From the NCBI GenBank assembly GCA_023150915.1, contig JAKLKA010000010.1:21255-85254 (forward strand): 64,000 nucleotides of DNA, given 5' to 3'. Of the stretch, positions 36,508 through 45,682 are shown piece by piece. The translations under genes and the position numbers were made by a program. Source of the DNA: Polyangiaceae bacterium (GTDB taxonomy: Bacteria > Myxococcota_A > Polyangia > Polyangiales > Polyangiaceae). Below the pieces are notes generated by a model, which saw only the letters and a program-made list of their open reading frames with translations, had not been told where the DNA came from and made no database searches. Every line of letters begins with the position of its first letter. Position 1 is the stretch's first letter.

Positions 36508-39172
36508 GACCAGCTCTTCGTTCCTCGCGCATCGCATCCGCCTGCTGGCGGTCGCCTCGGGCTTGGGGCTGGCGGTGCACTGCTCGTCGGCGCGGCCGCC
36601 GCCGCGCTCGCTCGAGGGCTTGGCCACCATGCTGGGGCAAGCCAGCCGGTCGGTCGTCGCCCCCGGCGACATCGCGTGGGAGCCGAGCCCGGGCTGGTTG
36701 GCCGAGACCTTCCTCGGTCGACGTCTGCTGTTCCTGGGCGCGGAGAAGGCCGGCGCCCCGCGCGACGTGTATCGCGCGCGAGTGCGGGTGACGCTCGACG
36801 GCAAGCCCATCGGCGTGACGCAGGTTCGCAACCTGACGGACACCCCGCTCGGCGACGACACCGGCCTGGACGTTCGCGGTAGCCGTGCGGCGTTCGCCAC
36901 CGTGGCCTATGGAAGCATCCAGGGCATCACCGTGCTCGAGCTCGCTGGCGCGCGTCGTGAAGACAAGCCCGAGGGCTCGTTCCAGCGTGCCCTGCAGAGC
37001 ATCACCGCGTTCCAAGAGCTGGGCACCTTCGAGGGGCTGGGTCGCGCCGACATCGTGCTCGAAATGCCGGCGACCCGCGCCCGGCTGACGCTCGGCGAGC
37101 GCGAGCTGGCAGTGGACCTGGGCGAGCCCGCCCGCGCGCTGCGCTACGATCTGGACACCCGCGCCCTGGCTGCGGGGGACGGCGGGCAGCCCTACGCCGC
37201 CCGCGCCGACGTGCATCGCCAGGCAGAAAAGCCGCTGGTGCTCTGGGGCGTGGACACGGTCCGGGCCGAAGTGGGCCCAGAGCCGATTGCGTGGCTGGAA
37301 GAGAAGGTGTTCGGCGCCAAGGACAAGTTCAAGCGCACGACCTACCAGATGTTCGGCTCTTCCGGCGCGTCCAATACGCTGAAAGAGGGCGCCGAGAGCG
37401 AGCAGGTGCGGGCCACCGTGCTCGACGCGAGCAAGCTTCACGAGGGCGAGAGCTGGCCGCCGCCCAACATTCCCAGCATCTGGAAAGAGAACAAGCCGGG
37501 CGAGGGCGAGTGGCAACCGGTGGTGCTGCCGTTCTTGAAACCCATGCCCGGGGCCGGAGACAAGGGCGACAAGCCGCCGGCGTATTTCTACAAGACCTTC
37601 TTCCGCCCCGACTCGGCTCGGCCGTATTCGGAGGTGATGCTGATCGCCATGGACATGCGTCAGCTGGAGCTGGGCATGCAGGCGGGCTTCGAAGACCCCA
37701 AGCCGCTCACCGGGCCCGCCGGCGACGGGCGCTTGCCGCGCGACAAGGCGGTGCTCGATCGCGTGGTCGGCACCTTCAACGGCGCCTTCAAGACCACGCA
37801 CGGGCGCTATGGCATGAAGGTCGACGATCGGGTGCTGATCCCGCCCGTGCCCGGCGGGGCCACGGTGATGGTGCGAGCCGACGGCGCAGTCGGCCTCGGC
37901 AGCTGGCCTCAGAGCGAGGTCATCCCGGACGACGTCCGCTCGTTCCGTCAGAACCTGGACCCGCTGGTGGAAGACGGCGTGGCCAACCCGACGGGGCGGT
38001 ACATCTGGGGCTGGCAGCTTTCGGGCACGAGCGTGATGACCCAGCGCACGGCGCTCTGCGTGACGGCCGCGGGGCACCTCTATTACGCCTTCGCGCCCGA
38101 GATCGACGGCCCGACCCTGGGCAAGGCGCTGCGCCAGGCGGGCTGCTCGTATGGAATCCACCTGGACATGAACCCCGGCCACTGCGGGTTCGTGTACACC
38201 GACGTCGTCGACTACCGCGCCAAGGAGTTCAACCTGAAGAAGGCGCACGACGAGATGAAGCTCGACCCGGGCAAGTTCGTCCGCTGGAGCGCGAAGGACT
38301 TCTTCTACGTCATGGTGCGCGATCCAGTTCCGAGCGACCCTTCCGGGGTGCGCTGGGCGCCCGACGGCGGGCTGCAGCCGCCACCGCAGTGGCTGCCCGG
38401 CGTCCACCGCGGCACGCTGCGGGTGGGCAACCTCGAGGTCGAGCTCGCGAGCTTCGATGCCGGCCGCGTGGGCTGGCGCCTGCGGGCCGGCTCGAAAGAG
38501 CCCCGGCAGGTCGGGTCCCCGGCCAACGCCGAGCTCACCGGCGAAGACAGCAAGCGCGCGGTGGCGGCCATCGGTCTGGGCCACACCACCGACGCCACCC
38601 GGCTGGGGATCGCGTTCACCGGCGCCTTTGCCCTCGATCCGAAGCCCGGCTACGCCACGCTCGTGGCCGCGCCCGGCAAGGCGCTCGCCCTCTTCGCCCC
38701 GGGCGAGACGCCGAAGCTCGAGAAGGACGACGAGGCGGCGCAACTTCCGCTGCTCGCCGAGGCCGGGAAGCTGACCGAGGCCGCTCGGGCGCACGGGCCG
38801 TTGCGTCAACGCGGGGCGCTGTGCGCGCTGCCCAGCGGCCGGGTGGTGGTGGCGTCGGCGCGGCACGATTCGAGCGACTCGCTGGCGGCCGCGCTGATGA
38901 AGGTGGGGTGCACGCGGGTGGTCGAGCTCGACCGCGGCTCCCAGCATCCAGCGTTCGTGCACCGCGCGGGCGGCCCGACGCCGCCGCTGGCCGGCTACGA
39001 GACCAGCGTGCTCTACGCCATCGGCCGCCAGATGCTGCCGCACGCTTTCCGCTGGAAGGCGGAAGGGGCGGTGAAGTCCACCAAACCGACGCTGTTCGAC
39101 GTGTCCCCCGACATGGGGAAGCGGAAGAAGCCGAAGACCGAAGCGGCCCCGGCGGGCAGCGCAAACCCTTGA
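36506..39172 (+). CDS. Lipoprotein with phosphodiester-glycosidase-like (NAGPA) domain
   Basis: The 888-residue protein has a lipoprotein signal (LAVASGLGLAVHC). The central region carries the family's characteristic pattern: VVGTFNGAFKTTHGRYGMKVDDR, GWQLSGTSVMTQRTALCV, YAFAPEIDGPTLGKAL and GCSYGIHLDMNPGHCGF. NAGPA-type proteins cleave GlcNAc phosphodiesters, and bacterial members act on cell-envelope sugars or are exopolysaccharide-associated. A second, weaker copy of a similar fold (RQRGALCALPSGRVVVAS then LMKVGCTRVVELDRGSQHPAF) occurs near the C-terminus. The tail is Lys/Pro-rich. The start is chosen for its signal peptide. Confidence 0.75.
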   Translation: MTSSSFLAHRIRLLAVASGLGLAVHCSSARPPPRSLEGLATMLGQASRSVVAPGDIAWEPSPGWLAETFLGRRLLFLGAEKAGAPRDVYRARVRVTLDGKPIGVTQVRNLTDTPLGDDTGLDVRGSRAAFATVAYGSIQGITVLELAGARREDKPEGSFQRALQSITAFQELGTFEGLGRADIVLEMPATRARLTLGERELAVDLGEPARALRYDLDTRALAAGDGGQPYAARADVHRQAEKPLVLWGVDTVRAEVGPEPIAWLEEKVFGAKDKFKRTTYQMFGSSGASNTLKEGAESEQVRATVLDASKLHEGESWPPPNIPSIWKENKPGEGEWQPVVLPFLKPMPGAGDKGDKPPAYFYKTFFRPDSARPYSEVMLIAMDMRQLELGMQAGFEDPKPLTGPAGDGRLPRDKAVLDRVVGTFNGAFKTTHGRYGMKVDDRVLIPPVPGGATVMVRADGAVGLGSWPQSEVIPDDVRSFRQNLDPLVEDGVANPTGRYIWGWQLSGTSVMTQRTALCVTAAGHLYYAFAPEIDGPTLGKALRQAGCSYGIHLDMNPGHCGFVYTDVVDYRAKEFNLKKAHDEMKLDPGKFVRWSAKDFFYVMVRDPVPSDPSGVRWAPDGGLQPPPQWLPGVHRGTLRVGNLEVELASFDAGRVGWRLRAGSKEPRQVGSPANAELTGEDSKRAVAAIGLGHTTDATRLGIAFTGAFALDPKPGYATLVAAPGKALALFAPGETPKLEKDDEAAQLPLLAEAGKLTEAARAHGPLRQRGALCALPSGRVVVASARHDSSDSLAAALMKVGCTRVVELDRGSQHPAFVHRAGGPTPPLAGYETSVLYAIGRQMLPHAFRWKAEGAVKSTKPTLFDVSPDMGKRKKPKTEAAPAGSANP

Positions 39173-39194
39173 GCGTTGCGCTGCCCGGCCCGGC

Positions 39195-40691
39195 TCAGCG
39201 CACGCCCTTGGCGCAGCAGCCGGTCTTGCAGTACTGGCCCGTCGGACACTCCGGATAGTTCGGACCGCACGCCTGCTTGCCGCTGGGACACGGGTCGAGA
39301 TCTTTCTGGATGTCGCCGCCGCCCAGCTCGTAGAGATACGTGCCGCCGGTGGCCCAGAAGTGGCTCAGGGTCCCGAAGCCGAAGCCCTCGACCATCGACT
39401 TGGTCGAGTCGTTGTACTCGTAGAGCTTCTCTTGGACCCAGCCGCCGTTGTCGCCGCGCTTGTACTGGCCGATGAAGTCCGAGGTCATGTCGGAGACGTA
39501 GACGTACTGCTCTTTGGTCTTCGGCGAGACCACGACCTCCATGCCGTCCATGTGGCTGCCGGCCATGTCGGGGTAGCCGAACTCGGCGACCCAAGCCTTG
39601 GTCGGGGCGTGCCACGAGTAGACCCGCCGGGCGCCCTCGTTGCCGGCGTACCAGGTCGAATCGCCGAAGCCCCAGCCCAGGAAGGACATGTAAATGCTGG
39701 TCGCGGACGGTTGGACCACCACCGAGGTGGCGGCCGTGGCGAACACGTACTCGGAGATGGCTCCGTTGTGGGCCGGGCCCAAGCTGAAGATCTTGTCGTT
39801 CGACTGCGCGTGCAGCGACGAGACGCTGGCGGACCCGAGCGGTGCGTTGTCGGGCGCTGCCTTGGCGTAGCTCTTGACCAGCTCGATGGTGCGTTGCTCG
39901 ATGGGCCCGGTGGCGTCGGGGTTGTCCGGGTGCTGGTTCGGCTCGAGAACGCCGTCGCCGTCGCTGTCGACCAGCGTGATCTTGTAGACGTCCAGGAACT
40001 GCGTGCTGCGGTTGACGTAGACGTAGTCGCCCCACGAGGTCACGTCGTACCCACCCTTGAAGGCAGTGGTGTTCGCCTGGAAGATCCCGAACTGGTAGTA
40101 CTTGCCGGTCGGGGTCGAGCTGCCGACCACGTCCACCGGCTTGCAGGTGCCGCTCGCCTTGTCGCACTTCTGGCCCGAGGTCGGTGAGCAGGTGGTCCCC
40201 GTCGGCGTCCACTTCGAGGGCGGGCCCGGATCGCACTTCTGGATGTCGTTGCCGTAGCAGTTGAACTCGCCGGCCGTGCACCCGGTCTTGCAGGCGCCGG
40301 TGTCGCAGCCAAACTCGCAGTCGGTGAGCCCCTCCCACTCGCCGTTGGTCCCGCACTTCTGGACCTTGCCGTACTTGCACTGCGTGCTGCCCGGCTTGCA
40401 CGTTCCGGAGCACTCGCCCGCCACGCAGGTGAAGGGGCACGGAGTGCCACCCACCCAGGTGCCGTTGATCTGACAGCTCTGGGGAATGTCCCCGGCGCAC
40501 TGAACCGCGCCGGGGGTGCACTTGATGACGACGCCGCCACCACCACCCGTCGACGAGCCACCGACGCCCGAGTCCGATCCGCCGGCGCCCGATCCGCCCC
40601 CGCCGATAGTGCCCCCACCGCCGTCGGACCCGCAGGCTGCAACCGCTGCCACTGCGCCCGAAAGCGCGACAAGTGCCGTGAAGAACCGCAT
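39195..40691 (-). CDS. Cys-rich lipoprotein with propeller-like domain
   Basis: The 498-residue protein has lipobox VAAC and a Gly/Ser linker, then Cys-rich repeats (CKPGSTQC, VQKCGTNGEWEGLTDC, IQKCD). A C-terminal domain of about 290 residues, aromatic and Gly-rich, follows (YYQFGIFQANTTAFKGG, GYPDMAGSHMDGMEVVV). The last part reads as a repeated-blade propeller. It ends with another Cys cluster (CPTGQYCKTGCCAKG). It is probably surface exposed. Confidence 0.78.
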   Translation of the reverse strand: MRFFTALVALSGAVAAVAACGSDGGGGTIGGGGSGAGGSDSGVGGSSTGGGGGVVIKCTPGAVQCAGDIPQSCQINGTWVGGTPCPFTCVAGECSGTCKPGSTQCKYGKVQKCGTNGEWEGLTDCEFGCDTGACKTGCTAGEFNCYGNDIQKCDPGPPSKWTPTGTTCSPTSGQKCDKASGTCKPVDVVGSSTPTGKYYQFGIFQANTTAFKGGYDVTSWGDYVYVNRSTQFLDVYKITLVDSDGDGVLEPNQHPDNPDATGPIEQRTIELVKSYAKAAPDNAPLGSASVSSLHAQSNDKIFSLGPAHNGAISEYVFATAATSVVVQPSATSIYMSFLGWGFGDSTWYAGNEGARRVYSWHAPTKAWVAEFGYPDMAGSHMDGMEVVVSPKTKEQYVYVSDMTSDFIGQYKRGDNGGWVQEKLYEYNDSTKSMVEGFGFGTLSHFWATGGTYLYELGGGDIQKDLDPCPSGKQACGPNYPECPTGQYCKTGCCAKGVR

Positions 40692-40763
40692 GGCGCCGAG
40701 TTTAGCAGACGATTGCGGAACGCGCCGATGTGGGCGAAGGGAGGATACGGCCGGCGCTCCGGC

Positions 40764-43076
40764 TCAGCGGCCGAGCGACTCGGAGCGGTTCACGATGCGG
40801 GGCGTCAAGAAGATCACCAGCTCGCTTCGCGAGTCGCTGGCACGGCGCCGCTGGAACAAGAGGCCGAGCAGGGGGATGTCCCCGAAGAACGGGACCTGGT
40901 CCAGGTTTCGCCCGGTGTTTCGGGTGAAGATCCCGCCGATGACCGCGGTATGTCCATCCATCACCAAGAGGTTGGTCTCGGCCTCGCGCTTCAAGATCGT
41001 CGGGTCGCCACGCGCCGAGGTCTGGTTGAAGTCGGGCTCGTCGCGGTTGATCTTGACCTTCATGCCGACGCTTCCGTCGGCCGTGACGTGGGGTTTCACC
41101 AAGAGTTGGAGCTTGGCCTCTTGGAAGGTGGTCTGAACCCCCTGGGCGCTCACCTGACTGAACGGAATGAGAGTGCCTTGCGAGATGCGCGCCTCTTGGT
41201 TGTCCAGCGTCAGAATGCGCGGGCTCGACAAGATGCGAAGCATGCCGCTCGACTCGGCAGCCGAGAGACGAACCGCCAGGTTGATGGTGTTGTCGATCGA
41301 GCCGAACGAAAGCCCAATCGCACCACCTTGCCCGGTGCCGACCGCGGCAGGCAGGTTCACTGCGAAGTTGGGGTTCGAGACGGTGTTCGAAAACGGCGAC
41401 AGACCGGCCGTGGGCGCGTTGGCATCGCTCGCGCCACCCACCACGCCCACCGAGTTCGGGAAGGCGAGCCCGGTCGGGTTTCCGGTGGCCGCGCTGAACG
41501 AGGCGTCCCCACCCCACTGGATGCCGACGTCGCGCAGATAGCGGCTGGTGGCCTCCACGATCCGAGCTTCGACCAGCACCTGCGGCGTCTGGGTGTCCAG
41601 CGAGCGCGTCAGCTCTTCGATCTGGTTCAGGTTGCCGGCCACGTCGCGCACGATCATCACGTTCGTCCGCTCGTCCACCGCGATGGACCCACGTTCCGAG
41701 AGCAAGTCCTTGGCCCGCGACTGGATCTCGGTGGCGTCGGCGTAGCTCACGGGGATCAGCCGGGTCTCGATGGGCGCCAGCTGCATCTCTTGCTTGCGCC
41801 GCGCGATGGCCATCTCGCGCTCTTTCTCCAGGTCGGCGAGCGGAGCGACGCGGATCATGTTGCCCTGGCGCACCATGCCCAGGCTCTTGGCCTGCAGCAC
41901 CACGTCGAGCGCTTGGTCCCAGGGGACGTTGCGCATCTTGATGGTCACGCTGCCGGTCACGTTGTCGGCGGTGATGATGTTCACGCGGCCGATGTCGGCG
42001 AGTAGGCGCAAGACGTTGTGAATGTCGGCATCTTTCAGATCCAGATCCATTCGCCGGCCGGTGTAGCCCGCGCGACGTGCCTGTCCGAGCAGGCCGGGCG
42101 TCACGGCGCTGGCCTGGTCGGCCTCGGCCGACTTCTCGGTGCCACCCCCGGCGTACCCGGCATGAACCGCCGGGATGTCTGCGTAAGAGTCCTCGACGTG
42201 CACGGTCTGCGTCTTGCGTGCGGCGCCGCCGTCTTTGGCCACCCCGGTGCGCGTCGACGGTAGCGTGCCGGGCTTGTAGAACGACCAGACCACGCCGGAG
42301 CCTTGCCGGGAGATCTGCGCCACGGTGCCGGCCTCACCCTCGACCTCGACGATCACGTCCCCGGTCTTCGCGTCGACGAAGCTCGACACCGCGCTGATCA
42401 GGCCACCGAACGCCGACACGTCGAGCTTGCGCACCAACGCCTCGGGCAGTGCCGCGCCCTCGATCACCAGCATGAAGCGCCCACGCCCGGCGGCGCTCTG
42501 GCGCAGCTTGGCGCCGGAAGACAGATCGATCAGGACCTTGTCCTCGAGCTTTCCATGCTCGAAGCGCAAGTCCGAGATCCGCGCCGAGCCCTCGGCGGCA
42601 GGCGCCACGTCGGGGCGGTCGACGCGCTTCGCGCGGGCCGCGTCCATCGGGCCGCTCTTTCCGGGGGCCAGACTGATGACCAGCCGGCCATCGTCGGCCT
42701 TGATGGCGTACTGGGCCTCTTCCAGCAGGGTCACGAGCAGCCGGGTCGTCTTCCCGGCGCCGTTCTTGAAGGCCTGAGCCATCACCCCACCGACGACGCC
42801 GGTCTTGCGGGTGATGAACGCCGGCGCGCCCTTGATGTCGGCGTCGGGAACGTCCACGATCAGGCGCCGGCCATTCTGGTCGAGGCGAGCGGTGAAAGTG
42901 GGTCGCGAGGTGAAGCTCACGACCACGGACGCGCCGCCGGAATCGGCGGCACTCACACGAATGTCAGTGGCGTAGCGCTGAGCTTCGGCCGCCTCTGCGA
43001 CGCGGGGAGCCGCGAACAGAGAGAGCTCCAAAGCTGCAGCCATCACCAGCGCGAGACGGAACGAAGTCGACCTCAT
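40764..43076 (-). CDS. pilQ: Type IV pilus secretin PilQ
   Basis: The 770-residue protein starts at ATG 43076 with a signal peptide ending AEA. AMIN domains (peptidoglycan binding) occupy about 30-130 and 165-260. A secretin/TonB N-terminal domain follows (MDLDLKDADIHNVLRLLAD) near 345-410, then NolW-type repeats. The secretin pore ends with VPFFGDIPLLGLLFQRR and RSELVIFLTPRI. PilQ forms the outer-membrane channel for the pilus. It lies after an ACT-domain gene rather than directly after pilP. Confidence 0.96.
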   Translation of the reverse strand: MRSTSFRLALVMAAALELSLFAAPRVAEAAEAQRYATDIRVSAADSGGASVVVSFTSRPTFTARLDQNGRRLIVDVPDADIKGAPAFITRKTGVVGGVMAQAFKNGAGKTTRLLVTLLEEAQYAIKADDGRLVISLAPGKSGPMDAARAKRVDRPDVAPAAEGSARISDLRFEHGKLEDKVLIDLSSGAKLRQSAAGRGRFMLVIEGAALPEALVRKLDVSAFGGLISAVSSFVDAKTGDVIVEVEGEAGTVAQISRQGSGVVWSFYKPGTLPSTRTGVAKDGGAARKTQTVHVEDSYADIPAVHAGYAGGGTEKSAEADQASAVTPGLLGQARRAGYTGRRMDLDLKDADIHNVLRLLADIGRVNIITADNVTGSVTIKMRNVPWDQALDVVLQAKSLGMVRQGNMIRVAPLADLEKEREMAIARRKQEMQLAPIETRLIPVSYADATEIQSRAKDLLSERGSIAVDERTNVMIVRDVAGNLNQIEELTRSLDTQTPQVLVEARIVEATSRYLRDVGIQWGGDASFSAATGNPTGLAFPNSVGVVGGASDANAPTAGLSPFSNTVSNPNFAVNLPAAVGTGQGGAIGLSFGSIDNTINLAVRLSAAESSGMLRILSSPRILTLDNQEARISQGTLIPFSQVSAQGVQTTFQEAKLQLLVKPHVTADGSVGMKVKINRDEPDFNQTSARGDPTILKREAETNLLVMDGHTAVIGGIFTRNTGRNLDQVPFFGDIPLLGLLFQRRRASDSRSELVIFLTPRIVNRSESLGR

Positions 43077-43245
43077 CCTCAGGCTCCGATCGTCGGTGCG
43101 AGCGAGCTGGCTCCTTCCTGCTCGATCACCCGTCCGGCCATCGTAGCGACGGCGATTCGAGACGAACAAATTCCAGGCCGAAATCGGTGCGCTTCATGAA
43201 GCGCCCGAGGCGCCGGTGCTTCGATAAACGCGGGGCGAGCGCGAC

Positions 43246-43776
43246 TCAGGCGCGAACGTCGAGGACCAGATCCAGGTTCTGCTCGTCGGCCACGCGCCCC
43301 AGCTCGCGCCGCAAATTCGCCAGGGAAACCCCGCGCGGCACGTGCAGCACCGCCTCCAACAGGAAGGTGGGCGTGCCGCTGAGGGGCTGGTGAATCACGC
43401 TGGTCTCGAGGGAAGCCACGTTCACGCCCAGCTCTGCCACCACGGTCGTGACCGCTTCCACGATCCCCGGCTGATCGAGCCCGGTGACCCGAAGGTCGCA
43501 CGCCAGGCTCCCCGGCTTCGCCTCGGGCACCTCGGTCGCGCGGAAGTGGCACTCGACCCCGAGCGGTGCAAGGGCAGCGCGCCCGCGCTCTTCGGCCGAG
43601 GCCAGCTCCGCGGCCGTGCCCGAGAGCAGCACCAGCATGGCGAAGTCGCCGCCGAGGACCGCCATGCGGCTGTCCTCGAGATTGGCACCCGCCCGGGCGA
43701 TCGCGGCAGAAATCTCTTTGACCAGACCGGGGCGGTCCGGCCCGATGGCGGTGAGCACCTTGAATCGCTTGGCCAT
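43246..43776 (-). CDS. Tandem ACT-domain protein (GcvR-like)
   Basis: The protein has two ACT domains: FKVLTAIGPDRPGLVKEISAA near the start and CDLRVTGLDQPGIVEAVTTVV in the second half. Such pairs are found in GcvR-type regulators and bind amino acids. ATG 43776 (MAKRF) is preferred over ATG 43788. It stands between pilP and pilQ in the same direction, with 54 and 169 bp gaps, which is not the usual order. Its relation to pili is unknown. Confidence 0.82.
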   Translation of the reverse strand: MAKRFKVLTAIGPDRPGLVKEISAAIARAGANLEDSRMAVLGGDFAMLVLLSGTAAELASAEERGRAALAPLGVECHFRATEVPEAKPGSLACDLRVTGLDQPGIVEAVTTVVAELGVNVASLETSVIHQPLSGTPTFLLEAVLHVPRGVSLANLRRELGRVADEQNLDLVLDVRA

Positions 43777-43830
43777 GGCCGAGACCATGGCGCGCCCTGC
43801 GGCGGGGCGCCAGACCCTGGCTCGGGGCCC

Positions 43831-44424
43831 TCAGGGCTGGTCGGAAACCACCGAGCCCTCGGGCCGCAGCGGGATGACCTTGGTCGCGCTCGGGACGTCC
43901 GGGTTCTGAGGGTCTTCCCGGACCAGGACGACGTCGCCGTCACGGATGCGGTCGACTCGCCAGTTGATCTCGTAGGCCCGCGCGGTGGTGGTGCTGGCTT
44001 GGACCACCTCGGCGCGGCCCAGGAACTGCCCGCGGTGAACCACGTGGCCCTTGCCCGTGGGGTCCACCAGCATCGCCTTCGCGGGCTCGATGCCGGTCAC
44101 GATTCCGACCAGCTTGAGCTCGTCGACCGAGTAACGGTCGAGCAAGACCTCGCGCTGGGACTTGACCTTGCCCCGCGCCTCTTCCACGAACATGGGCGCG
44201 AAGGACCGAAACGGATCGCGGCTCTTCTCGTTCTCGGCGAACTCGGCTTCTTGGAAGTCGATCTTCGGCGGCCCCGCCGCGGCGTCGCCGGCTCCGGCAT
44301 CGGCAGCGGCCGCGACTACCGGCGCGGCCGAGCTGGCAGGGGCGGTGCCTTTCGAGGGGGCCCCCGAGCCGCAAGCCACGGCCAGGGCGGCCAGGGCGGC
44401 GGTCAGCGGCAGCGTGCGGCTCAT
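43831..44424 (-). CDS. pilP: Type IV pilus alignment lipoprotein PilP
   Basis: The 197-residue lipoprotein has lipobox AVAC and an Ala-rich linker. The conserved C-terminal beta domain reads KSRDPFRSF, YSVDELKLVGIV, AMLVDPTGKGHVVHRGQFLGR. PilP links PilNO to the secretin. Its start overlaps the pilO stop (ATGA). Confidence 0.92.
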   Translation of the reverse strand: MSRTLPLTAALAALAVACGSGAPSKGTAPASSAAPVVAAAADAGAGDAAAGPPKIDFQEAEFAENEKSRDPFRSFAPMFVEEARGKVKSQREVLLDRYSVDELKLVGIVTGIEPAKAMLVDPTGKGHVVHRGQFLGRAEVVQASTTTARAYEINWRVDRIRDGDVVLVREDPQNPDVPSATKVIPLRPEGSVVSDQP

Positions 44425-45044
44425 TTCTGGCCTCCGGGCTGCTGGGCGCCACCGCGCTTGTCCTTGCCCGCCTGACTCTCGTCCAGCATGCGGAAGGCGG
44501 TCGCGAGCACGTCGACCTTGATCATGACCTCGTTGCCCTCTTTGACCTGCGGCTCCGTCGCCGAGATGTTCTCCATGTTGATGATGCGATCGAGCTGCCC
44601 GACGCCGTAGAAGAACTTGGCGACCTGGTGGAACTTCCCGCTCAGCTCCAGCTTCATCGGCACCCGCGAGTAGAACTTGTCGGGGCTCTCTTCGGTCGGC
44701 GTCCAGGCGGTCAGGGCCACGCCCGACACGTTCGCCACTGCCTGAATGGCGCTCAAGAACGACGGGTACTCGGTGCTCTTCGGCAAGATCTTCTCGAGCT
44801 CACGCGCCCGTTGTTCGCGCTCGGTGAGCTCGGCCAAGTCCTTCTGATAGGCGAATTCGGCCTTCCGGGCCTCGGCCAGCTCCTCGCGCAGCTGGCGCTC
44901 TTTGCCCTGCGCGGCTTTGATCGAGCTGGCAAGATCGCCGTAGAACACCACGAAATAGGCCACGGCCACCAGCACCAGCAACCCGGCGCCGATGCCGATC
45001 TTGGCGACCAGGGGGAGCTTGGCAAGGCTGCTTTCTTTGGCCAT
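44421..45044 (-). CDS. pilO: Type IV pilus inner-membrane protein PilO
   Basis: The 207-residue protein has one N-terminal membrane span (IGIGAGLLVLVAVAYFVVFY), a coiled coil (about 45-90) and a ferredoxin-like periplasmic domain (SFLSAIQAVANVSGV, GKFHQVAKFFYGVGQLDRIINMENI). This is the PilO layout. It pairs with PilN. Confidence 0.93.
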   Translation of the reverse strand: MAKESSLAKLPLVAKIGIGAGLLVLVAVAYFVVFYGDLASSIKAAQGKERQLREELAEARKAEFAYQKDLAELTEREQRARELEKILPKSTEYPSFLSAIQAVANVSGVALTAWTPTEESPDKFYSRVPMKLELSGKFHQVAKFFYGVGQLDRIINMENISATEPQVKEGNEVMIKVDVLATAFRMLDESQAGKDKRGGAQQPGGQK

Positions 45045-45682
45045 CAGTACCTCACCTTCGCCTCGAGCTCGAAGCGGACCACTTCCATTCCCGTCGTCGC
45101 GTCTTTCTGGGTGCGCGCCGGCAAGAGCCGCACTTCGTAGAAGAAGCTCGACAGGCCCATGCGACGCGCCAGCTCGCTGACGTCTTCACCGTCCCGGGCG
45201 ATGCCTTCCAGCCGGACCTTGCGTTGCTGTTCGACGAACTTGGTCAGCCACAAGCGGCGCGCGTCCCAGGCCGGGTTGTACACCGCGAGCGGGTTGTCTT
45301 TGCGCAGCTGCTGCAGCCGGTCGGGGTCGACGCTGGGGCCGCGCCCCGGGGTGAGCAGGCGCGCCAGCTCGAGCATGACCGAGGTCGGGCCGGTCCGTGC
45401 GCTCTGGAGCTTCGAGATGGCGTCTTCGCGGGCGCGCAGCTGCTCGAGCTTCTCTTTCACCTGCGCGTGGTTGGCCACGGCCTGCTTGGCCTGCTCGATC
45501 TGCGTCTGAATCTCCGCGTTCTTGCGGTTCTGGTCCTTCAGCTCTTCGTTCTTGATGCTGTGGAAGACGAACAGCGCCACGACCTCGAGCAAGAACGCAC
45601 CCAGAAGGGCGATCAGCCAGAGCTGGCTGCCCTCGCTGCGTTCTGCGCGGCGCTTCTGCGGGAGAAGGTTGATTTTTATCAC
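45044..45682 (-). CDS. pilN: Type IV pilus inner-membrane protein PilN
   Basis: The 212-residue protein starts with the PilN motif INLLP (MIKINLLPQKRR), which binds PilM. A membrane span (LWLIALLGAFLLEVVALFVF), a coiled coil and a periplasmic domain follow. Its stop overlaps the pilO start (TGATG), and its start overlaps the pilM stop (ATGA). Confidence 0.94.
   Translation of the reverse strand: MIKINLLPQKRRAERSEGSQLWLIALLGAFLLEVVALFVFHSIKNEELKDQNRKNAEIQTQIEQAKQAVANHAQVKEKLEQLRAREDAISKLQSARTGPTSVMLELARLLTPGRGPSVDPDRLQQLRKDNPLAVYNPAWDARRLWLTKFVEQQRKVRLEGIARDGEDVSELARRMGLSSFFYEVRLLPARTQKDATTGMEVVRFELEAKVRY

Noticed and set aside
36233..39043. A 936-codon minus-strand open frame opposite the glycosidase-like gene
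   Set aside because: The plus strand carries a lipoprotein signal and recognisable family motifs. The minus frame is His/Arg/Ala-rich with no domain, as expected of a GC-rich antisense frame.
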